Below are positions 1-4,297 of a stretch of 5,569 bases of DNA, piece after piece. Where the stretch lies: the NCBI GenBank assembly GCA_947377425.1, contig CANCFZ010000153.1, forward strand, positions 1-5,569. Reading direction: 5' to 3'. The first letter of the stretch is position 1, and every line of letters begins with the position of its first letter. A program made the position numbers and the translations under genes. The stretch comes from Flavobacteriaceae bacterium. GTDB lineage: Bacteria > Bacteroidota > Bacteroidia > Flavobacteriales > Flavobacteriaceae. The notes under the pieces were generated by a model. That model saw only the letters and a list, made by a program, of their open reading frames with translations. It searched no databases and was not told where the DNA came from.

Positions 1-5
1 AGATT

Positions 6-908
6 ATGAAAGATAAATTTTACCAATACATACTTCAACTTCAAAATCAAATAACTTACAAACTAGAAGAAGTGGATGGTCTTGCCAAATTTCGTGAAGA
101 CATTTGGGAACGACCAGAAGGTGGTGGCGGAAGAACGCGAGTTATAGAAAACGGAAACGTAATCGAAAAAGGCGGCGTAAATATTTCAGCAGTTCACGGA
201 AAATTACCCGAAGCTATGCAAAAAATGTTCAACGTAGGTGAAGCCGATTTCTTCGCTTGCGGATTGAGTTTGGTAATTCATCCTAAAAGTCCAATGGTTC
301 CAACGGTTCATGCCAATTGGCGCTATTTCGAAATGTACGATGATAACGGAAATGTAATCAATTCGTGGTTCGGTGGCGGACAAGATTTAACACCTTATTA
401 TTTATTTGAAGAAGACGGAAAACACTTTCATCAAACGTGTAAAACCGCTTGTGATAAGCATAATCCAGAGTTTTATCCAAAATATAAAAAACAATGCGAT
501 AACTATTTTTGGAACGCTCATAGAAACGAAGCTCGTGGTCTTGGCGGATTATTCTTCGATTATTGCAAAGAAACGGATGAAATGAAAATGGAAGATTGGT
601 ACAATTTTGTAACCGAAGTTGGAAACAGTTTCCTTGAAGCTTATGTTCCAATTGTAGAGAAAAGAAAAAATTTAGCATACACACCAGAACAAAGAACTTG
701 GCAAGAAATCCGTCGTGGTCGTTATGTAGAATTCAATTTAGTGCACGACAAAGGCACACTTTTCGGACTAAAAACCAACGGAAGAATTGAATCCATTTTA
801 ATGTCATTACCACCACATGTGCAATGGCATTATGACCATCATCCAGTTTCTGGAAGCGAAGAAGAAAAATTAATTAAAGTGTTAGAATCACCAATTGATT
901 GGATTTAG
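6..908 (+). CDS. hemF: Oxygen-dependent coproporphyrinogen III oxidase (HemF)
   Basis: This enzyme uses O2 to oxidatively decarboxylate two propionate side chains of coproporphyrinogen III, giving protoporphyrinogen IX, a late step of heme synthesis in the cytosol. The 300-residue product has the length of E. coli HemF (about 299) and is collinear with it from end to end. Visible family blocks are WERPEGGGGRTRV (35-47), HPKSPMVPTVHANWRYF (92-108), WFGGGQDLTPYY (121-132), HRNEARGLGGLFFDY (172-186) and RRGRYVEFNLVHDKGTLFGL (236-255). Histidines H92, H102, H142 and H172 match the four conserved histidines of the family. The C-terminus ends in DWI, like the DWV of E. coli. Only five bases precede the ATG, so no promoter or ribosome site can be judged; the start is chosen because the N-terminus aligns with the family. 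hemB follows after 43 bases, probably in the same transcript. Dependence on O2 implies an aerobic lifestyle. Identification is very secure. Confidence 0.97.
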   Translation: MKDKFYQYILQLQNQITYKLEEVDGLAKFREDIWERPEGGGGRTRVIENGNVIEKGGVNISAVHGKLPEAMQKMFNVGEADFFACGLSLVIHPKSPMVPTVHANWRYFEMYDDNGNVINSWFGGGQDLTPYYLFEEDGKHFHQTCKTACDKHNPEFYPKYKKQCDNYFWNAHRNEARGLGGLFFDYCKETDEMKMEDWYNFVTEVGNSFLEAYVPIVEKRKNLAYTPEQRTWQEIRRGRYVEFNLVHDKGTLFGLKTNGRIESILMSLPPHVQWHYDHHPVSGSEEEKLIKVLESPIDWI

Positions 909-918
909 ATTGCAAAAT

Positions 919-939
919 ATCTAATATCTAATATCTAAA
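919..939. repeat. Triple ATCTAAT heptamer between hemF and hemB
   Basis: Three head-to-tail 7-base units occupy the hemF-hemB gap: ATCTAAT, ATCTAAT and ATCTAAA. They start 10 bases after the hemF stop and end 12 bases before the hemB start. The block has no GC-rich stem and no U-tract, so it does not look like a terminator. It may be a simple AT-rich spacer repeat whose copy number could vary by replication slippage. No function is claimed. Confidence 0.75.
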
Positions 940-951
940 ATCAAAAATACT

Positions 952-1944
952 ATGTTCCCATTACAAAGAGGCAGAAGATTACGCGTAAACGAATCCATAA
1001 GAAGTTTAGTTCGCGAAACCACATTAAGTCCAAGCGATTTTATGTTTCCAATGTTCATTGCAGAAGGCGAGAATGTAAAAGTTGAAATTCCATCAATGCC
1101 AGGAATTTTTCGTCGTTCTATCGATTTAACCGTTGAAGAAGTTAAAGAACTTTTTGCATTAGGAATTCGTGCTGTAAACATTTACGTAAAAGTGGATGAA
1201 AGTCTAAAAGACAACACAGGAAAAGAAGCTTGGAATCCAAACGGATTAATGCAAAGAGCTATTAAAGCTATTAAATCGGCTTGTCCAGAAATGATTGTTA
1301 TGCCAGATGTAGCTTTAGATCCATATTCTATTTTTGGTCACGACGGAATCATTGAAAACGGTGATATCGCTAACGATGAAACCAACGAAGCTTTAGTAAA
1401 AATGGCAGTTTCTCACGCACAAGCTGGAGCCGATTTTGTTGCTCCAAGCGACATGATGGACGGACGTGTTTTGCGTTTACGCCAAGGTTTAGATGCTGCA
1501 GGTTTCCAAAATGTAGGCATTATGAGTTATTCAGCTAAATATGCATCGGCATTTTATGGACCGTTTCGTGATGCCTTAGATTCTGCACCAGTGGATAATA
1601 TCGAAATACCAAAAGATAAAAAAACCTATCAAATGGATTATGCCAACCGCATAGAAGCGATCAAAGAAGCATTAATGGATGTTGAAGAAGGTGCCGATAT
1701 GGTGATGGTAAAACCCGGAATAGCGTATTTAGATATCGTTCGCGAAGTCAAAAATGCAGTGAATGTTCCAGTGACAGTTTTCCACGTTTCGGGCGAATAT
1801 GCTATGATTAAAGCGGCTTCCGAAAGAGGTTGGCTGGATCACGACAAAATCATGATGGAACAATTAATGTGTATCAAACGAGCAGGAGCAAGTTTAATTT
1901 CAACTTATTTTGCTAAAGAAGCAGCTATCTTATTAAGAAAATAA
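952..1944 (+). CDS. hemB: Porphobilinogen synthase (delta-aminolevulinic acid dehydratase)
   Basis: The enzyme condenses two 5-aminolevulinate molecules into porphobilinogen, the first common tetrapyrrole step; the family forms cytosolic oligomers, usually octamers. The product is 330 residues, normal for the family. The two Schiff-base lysines are clear: K196 in SYSAKYASAFYGPFRDA (192-208) and K254 in MVKPG (252-256). The metal loop reads DVALDPYSIFGHDG (119-132). It carries A121, D123 and D131 where zinc enzymes such as E. coli HemB have three cysteines, so this is the zinc-independent type. E239 aligns by spacing with the allosteric Mg-binding glutamate of bacterial enzymes. The start ATG gives the usual RGRRLR N-terminus (6-11). 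It lies 43 bases after hemF with no terminator between, suggesting an operon. Very secure. Confidence 0.97.
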   Translation: MFPLQRGRRLRVNESIRSLVRETTLSPSDFMFPMFIAEGENVKVEIPSMPGIFRRSIDLTVEEVKELFALGIRAVNIYVKVDESLKDNTGKEAWNPNGLMQRAIKAIKSACPEMIVMPDVALDPYSIFGHDGIIENGDIANDETNEALVKMAVSHAQAGADFVAPSDMMDGRVLRLRQGLDAAGFQNVGIMSYSAKYASAFYGPFRDALDSAPVDNIEIPKDKKTYQMDYANRIEAIKEALMDVEEGADMVMVKPGIAYLDIVREVKNAVNVPVTVFHVSGEYAMIKAASERGWLDHDKIMMEQLMCIKRAGASLISTYFAKEAAILLRK

Positions 1945-1964
1945 TTTAATGATAAAAATCATAA

Positions 1965-1992
1965 TTAACCCTATAAAATAGCACTAATTTTG
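1965..1992 (+). promoter_or_regulatory. Candidate Bacteroidota-type promoter for the cytochrome gene
   Basis: TAATTTTG at 1985-1992 matches the Bacteroidota -7 element TAnnTTTG exactly. A TTA at 1965-1967, 17 bases upstream, is a one-mismatch version of the -33 TTG. Transcription would start near position 2000 and leave a leader of about 16 bases before the ATG at 2016. The weak -33 half and the AT-rich background keep confidence modest. If real, the cytochrome can be transcribed independently of hemF-hemB. Confidence 0.4.
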
Positions 1993-2015
1993 ATTACATT
2001 TTCAATATATAAACA

Positions 2016-2429
2016 ATGAAAACAATTATAAAGACTCTTTTATTTGTAACCATATTCGTTTTCACAATCAGTTGCGGAGGTAAAAAAGACGACCAAGATT
2101 TTGGTAAAAAAGAAACCACAGAAACCACAAAACCAGATAATTCTGCGTTCCCATTAGCCGAAAAAGGAAAAGAAATCTTTGAAGGAAAAGGGATTTGTAT
2201 AACTTGCCATAAACCAGATGTTAAATTAGTTGGTCCAAGTTTGCAAGACATCGCAAAAATCTATAAAGAGAAAAATGTGAGTATTGCTACATTCTTAAAA
2301 GGAGATGAAAAACCATTAGTTGACCCAACTCAGTTTGAAGTGATGAAAACTAATTTTGCATTGACAAAAACATTCACTGACGAAGAAAGACAATCATTAG
2401 AACAATATGTTTTAAGCCAAGCCAAATAA
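2016..2429 (+). CDS. Small mono-heme c-type cytochrome lipoprotein
   Basis: This is a 137-residue exported electron carrier. The N-terminus has a charged start (K3, K6), a hydrophobic stretch (about 7-18) and a relaxed lipobox TISC with C20 as the expected lipidated cysteine. A polar linker rich in K, D, E and T (about 21-45) leads to a class I cytochrome c domain. The single heme site is CITCH (61-65), with H65 as axial ligand; M110 in FEVMKTNF is the most likely distal ligand. The ending TDEERQSLEQYVLSQ (121-135) is the usual C-terminal helix of such domains. After C20 comes GGKKDDQD, which resembles the acidic signal that sends Bacteroidota lipoproteins to the cell surface, so it may face outward. 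Its redox partners are not shown. It has its own candidate promoter and a strong terminator, and follows two heme-synthesis genes. Confidence 0.9.
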   Translation: MKTIIKTLLFVTIFVFTISCGGKKDDQDFGKKETTETTKPDNSAFPLAEKGKEIFEGKGICITCHKPDVKLVGPSLQDIAKIYKEKNVSIATFLKGDEKPLVDPTQFEVMKTNFALTKTFTDEERQSLEQYVLSQAK

Positions 2430-2453
2430 AAAACTTCATGTTTTGTTAGAATC

Positions 2454-2493
2454 ACAAAGTCAAAAGCTATTTCTTTTTGGCTTTGTAATTTTT
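2454..2493 (+). terminator. Rho-independent terminator after the cytochrome gene
   Basis: The left arm ACAAAGTCAAAAG (2454-2466) pairs with the right arm TTTTTGGCTTTGT (2474-2486). This gives a stem of 13 pairs, including two G-T wobbles, around a 7-base loop. AA and then five T (2489-2493) follow directly. It begins 25 bases after the cytochrome stop codon and lies 30 bases before the next gene, so it should separate the heme/cytochrome block from the methyltransferase. Confidence 0.85.
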
Positions 2494-2509
2494 CATATAT
2501 TTACGTTTC
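2483..2509 (+). promoter_or_regulatory. Weak candidate promoter for the methyltransferase gene
   Basis: TACGTTTC (2502-2509) is a one-mismatch copy of the Bacteroidota TAnnTTTG element. A TTG lies 16 bases upstream at 2483-2485, inside the terminator's right arm. A start near 2516 would leave a leader of under ten bases before the ATG at 2523. A new promoter is expected here because the preceding terminator is strong, but this exact element is uncertain. Confidence 0.28.
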
Positions 2510-2522
2510 AAATAAGTTGTAA

Positions 2523-2996
2523 ATGTCTCAAGTTACCTTTATAAAAACTCCTTTAGGAATTGCCAAAATAGTTGGTGATGAAGAAGGAATATCCATAATT
2601 TCAATTTTATCAGAAGGAGAACTATCCATTACAATCCCTAATGAATTACAAGAAGCAGTAAGTCAATTACAAGATTATTTTTCTGGAAAACGAAACTATT
2701 TCAGCTTCAAATTAAACCCAAAAGGAACCGATTTTCAACAAAAAGTGTGGCAGGAATTACTCAAAATCCCATTTGGCAAAACCATTTCTTATCTTGATTT
2801 AGCTAAAAAATTAGGTGATGCAAAAGTGATTCGTGCAGCCGCTTCTGCTAATGGTAAAAACCCACTTTGGATTGTAGTTCCATGCCATCGAGTTGTTGGA
2901 ACAGATGGTTCTTTAACTGGTTATGCAGGAGGTTTATGGCGAAAAAAATGGCTTTTAGAACATGAAAATCCCACAAATCAGCAAAGTTTATTCTAA
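2523..2996 (+). CDS. ogt: Methylated-DNA--protein-cysteine methyltransferase (O6-alkylguanine repair)
   Basis: This is a suicide DNA repair protein: it moves the alkyl group from O6-methylguanine (and O4-methylthymine) onto its own cysteine and is then inactive. The 157-residue product matches single-domain Ogt/MGMT proteins, with no Ada regulatory domain. The nucleophile is C121 in the signature VPCHRVVG (119-126). The DNA-binding helix-turn-helix region spans about FQQKVWQELLKIPFGKTISY (71-90), where Y90 matches the conserved tyrosine. R104 in RAAASANGKNP (104-114) is the expected arginine finger that fills the gap left by the flipped base. E146 or E148 in LLEHE is the likely partner glutamate of the Cys-His-Glu relay. 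The last five residues are QQSLF, close to the sliding-clamp-binding motif QL(S/D)LF. The family is certain; the choice of symbol among ogt and mgmt is a convention. Confidence 0.95.
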   Translation: MSQVTFIKTPLGIAKIVGDEEGISIISILSEGELSITIPNELQEAVSQLQDYFSGKRNYFSFKLNPKGTDFQQKVWQELLKIPFGKTISYLDLAKKLGDAKVIRAAASANGKNPLWIVVPCHRVVGTDGSLTGYAGGLWRKKWLLEHENPTNQQSLF

Positions 2997-3013
2997 AAGT
3001 TTGCCTAGAATTA

Positions 3014-3032
3014 CACGAATTTCCACAAATTT
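3014..3032. repeat. Two CACRAATTT units, 10-base period, after ogt
   Basis: The 95-base gap between the methyltransferase and the exonuclease holds CACGAATTT (3014-3022) and CACAAATTT (3024-3032), spaced 10 bases apart. The same gap carries two copies of AATTATCT (3048-3055 and 3072-3079). These look like short degenerate intergenic repeats. No convincing promoter or terminator was found in this gap. Confidence 0.45.
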
Positions 3033-3091
3033 TTCTACATTCGTTTTAATTATCTCATTTTCACATTGACAAATTATCTAATTAAAAGATT

Positions 3092-3805
3092 ATGATAGAA
3101 AAAATTCGCTTAGACAATATCTTATTTCTTGACATAGAAACTGTTCCATTAGAAGAAAATTTCAATTCGCTTGACGATGAAATGAAACAACTTTGGGCGC
3201 TCAAAACCCAATACCAACGCAAGGAAGAATACACTCCAGAAGAGTTTTATGATAGAGCAGGAATTTGGGCCGAATTCGGAAAAATTGTTTGTATTTCTGT
3301 GGGATATTTTACAACAAAAGGCGACATTCGAAACTTTAGAGTAACTTCGTTTTTCGGAGAAGAAAAGAAAATCTTACTAGATTTTAATAATTTACTTAGC
3401 AATCATTTTGATGGTTCTCAAAACATTCTTTGTGGTCATAATGCCAAAGAATTTGATTTGCCATTTATTGCTAGAAGAATGATTATAAATCAAGTTGACA
3501 TTCCAAATAAACTCAACTTATTCGGAAAAAAACCTTGGGAGATTGCTCATTTAGACACTTTAGAATTGTGGAAATTTGGTGATTACAAACATTTCACATC
3601 GTTGAAATTACTAACAAAAATACTCGGAATTCCATCTCCAAAAGGCGATATCGACGGAAGTCAAGTCGGACACGTTTTCTATGTAGAAAAAGATATTGAT
3701 AGAATTGTGACTTATTGCGAAAAAGATGTCATCGCTGTGGCTCAGGTTTTCCTTCGTTTTAGAAAAGAAGATTTATTGATTGATGAAGAGATTATTCATG
3801 TGTAA
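3092..3805 (+). CDS. Stand-alone PolB-type 3'-5' exonuclease (DEDDy fold)
   Basis: This 237-residue protein belongs to the predicted 3'-5' exonucleases related to the proofreading domain of family B DNA polymerases, but it has no polymerase part. The exonuclease motifs appear in order: Exo I FLDIETVP (12-19) with D14 and E16; Exo II GHNAKEFDLPFIARR (115-129) with D122; and Exo III YCEKD (208-212), where Y208 three residues before D212 marks the DEDDy subclass. All four acidic metal ligands are present, so activity on nucleic acid 3' ends with two divalent metals is expected. The section LDTLELWKFGDYKHFTSLKL (154-173) is typical of this subfamily. The true substrate and role (repair, RNA or DNA trimming) are unknown. 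It begins 95 bases after the methyltransferase without a clear promoter and is followed 41 bases later by the four-helix gene. Confidence 0.88.
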   Translation: MIEKIRLDNILFLDIETVPLEENFNSLDDEMKQLWALKTQYQRKEEYTPEEFYDRAGIWAEFGKIVCISVGYFTTKGDIRNFRVTSFFGEEKKILLDFNNLLSNHFDGSQNILCGHNAKEFDLPFIARRMIINQVDIPNKLNLFGKKPWEIAHLDTLELWKFGDYKHFTSLKLLTKILGIPSPKGDIDGSQVGHVFYVEKDIDRIVTYCEKDVIAVAQVFLRFRKEDLLIDEEIIHV

Positions 3806-3810
3806 AAAAA

Positions 3811-3840
3811 TCAATTTCAAATGTCAACTTCAAAAATCAA
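3811..3840. repeat. Left flank of four-helix gene: TCAA-type AT-rich repeat
   Basis: The 41-base gap is made of TCAA-like units: TCAATTTCAAATGTCAAC, then TTCAAAAATCAA. Its AACTTCAAAA (3826-3835) is the exact reverse complement of TTTTGAAGTT (4256-4265) on the other side of the four-helix gene. Over 28 bases the two flanks match at 21 positions in opposite orientation. The low complexity means part of this match may be chance. Confidence 0.5.
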
Positions 3841-3846
3841 TCTATT

Positions 3847-4215
3847 ATGCTTGAATCAAATCCTTTTAGTGAGAAAATTTTTAATTTTGATGACAGATTA
3901 ATTCGTTTTGCCGGAGAATGTATCTTCTTTACACGAAAATTGGATAAAAGCTACGAAAACGAATATTATAAAAATCAACTTATCCGTTCATCAGGAAGTT
4001 CCTCATTAAACTTTGGCGAATCTCAAGGAACAATAAGTGATAAAGATTTGATATTCAAGCTAACACTGGTTGTTAAAGAACTAAAAGAATCTAGGAATTC
4101 CTTAAAAATATTAAATTATATAAATGAAGGTAGCCAAGATCTTAGAACTCTTCTTCTAATTGAAGTTGAAGAATTAATAGCGATTGCATCTAAAATGATA
4201 ATTAACAAAAAATAA
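3847..4215 (+). CDS. Four-helix-bundle protein, 23S rRNA intervening-sequence (S23/IVP) family
   Basis: This 122-residue, charged, soluble protein has no signal or membrane segment. The pattern fits the four-helix-bundle family first found inside 23S rRNA intervening sequences. It has a first helix (about 14-31), then YKNQLIRSSGSSSLNFGE (41-58), which matches the family's Q-R-A/S-S-N-E signature. Helix three is SDKDLIFKLTLVVKELKES (64-82), with the usual KEL-ES pattern, and helix four spans about 99-118. Members form pentamer-like bundles and include the Avd accessory protein of diversity-generating retroelements. Here there is no rRNA gene, reverse transcriptase or variable repeat nearby, so the role is unknown; nucleic acid binding is a reasonable guess. 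Two stop codons in a row (TAATAA, 4213-4218) end it. Inverted TCAA/TTGAA sequences flank it, hinting that gene and flanks arrived as one unit. There is no good promoter in the 41 bases before it. Confidence 0.85.
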   Translation: MLESNPFSEKIFNFDDRLIRFAGECIFFTRKLDKSYENEYYKNQLIRSSGSSSLNFGESQGTISDKDLIFKLTLVVKELKESRNSLKILNYINEGSQDLRTLLLIEVEELIAIASKMIINKK

Positions 4216-4220
4216 TAAGT

Positions 4221-4276
4221 AATTCAAAAGTCAAGTTTTTGAAATTGAAGTTGAATTTTGAAGTTTAGTTTTGAAT
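4221..4276. repeat. Right flank of four-helix gene: TTGAA repeat block with fold-back
   Basis: Five TTGAA units lie within 37 bases (starting at 4239, 4245, 4251, 4258 and 4271), the first three as contiguous hexamers TTGAAA, TTGAAG and TTGAAT. ATTCAAAA (4222-4229) is the exact reverse complement of TTTTGAAT (4269-4276) at the other end of the block. A tighter hairpin is also possible: TTCAAAA (4223-4229) with TTTTGAA (4237-4243) around a 7-base loop. No U-tract follows, so it is a poor intrinsic terminator. The left-flank match is described there. Confidence 0.65.
4245..4273 (+). promoter_or_regulatory. Candidate Bacteroidota promoter within the TTGAA block
   Basis: TTG (4245-4247), an 18-base spacer and TAGTTTTG (4266-4273) match the Bacteroidota consensus TTG-N17-23-TAnnTTTG at every fixed position. 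Transcription would begin near 4280, leaving a leader of about 18 bases before the ATG at 4298. TTG is frequent in this repeat, so a chance match is possible. Confidence 0.5.
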
Positions 4277-4297
4277 AAGAATTATAAAAACAAAAAC

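Noticed and set aside
358..684. Open frame of about 108 codons on the - strand inside hemF
   Set aside because: It lies wholly antisense to a strongly conserved gene, and its translation shows no recognisable domain, so it is a shadow.
921..1181. Open - strand frame over the start of hemB
   Set aside because: It overlaps the conserved N-terminus of hemB and shows no recognisable protein features.
1949..1962. Hairpin ATGAT-AAAA-ATCAT just after hemB as a terminator
   Set aside because: Five mostly A-T pairs and no following T run make it unlikely to stop transcription.
2990..3011. Inverted repeat ATTCTA / TAGAAT across the methyltransferase stop codon as a terminator
   Set aside because: The stem has only six AT-rich pairs with a 10-base loop and no U-tract directly after it, so it is too weak to call.
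3066..3071. TTGACA, a textbook sigma-70 -35 box, before the exonuclease gene
   Set aside because: It lies only 20 bases before the ATG, leaving no room for a -10 box and leader, and Bacteroidota promoters do not use this consensus.
3847..4215. Avd component of a diversity-generating retroelement
   Set aside because: The protein shares the four-helix fold, but no reverse transcriptase, template repeat or variable target gene is present in the window.
4221..4276. CRISPR array
   Set aside because: The TTGAA units are only 5-7 bases, with no spacers of regular length and no cas genes nearby.
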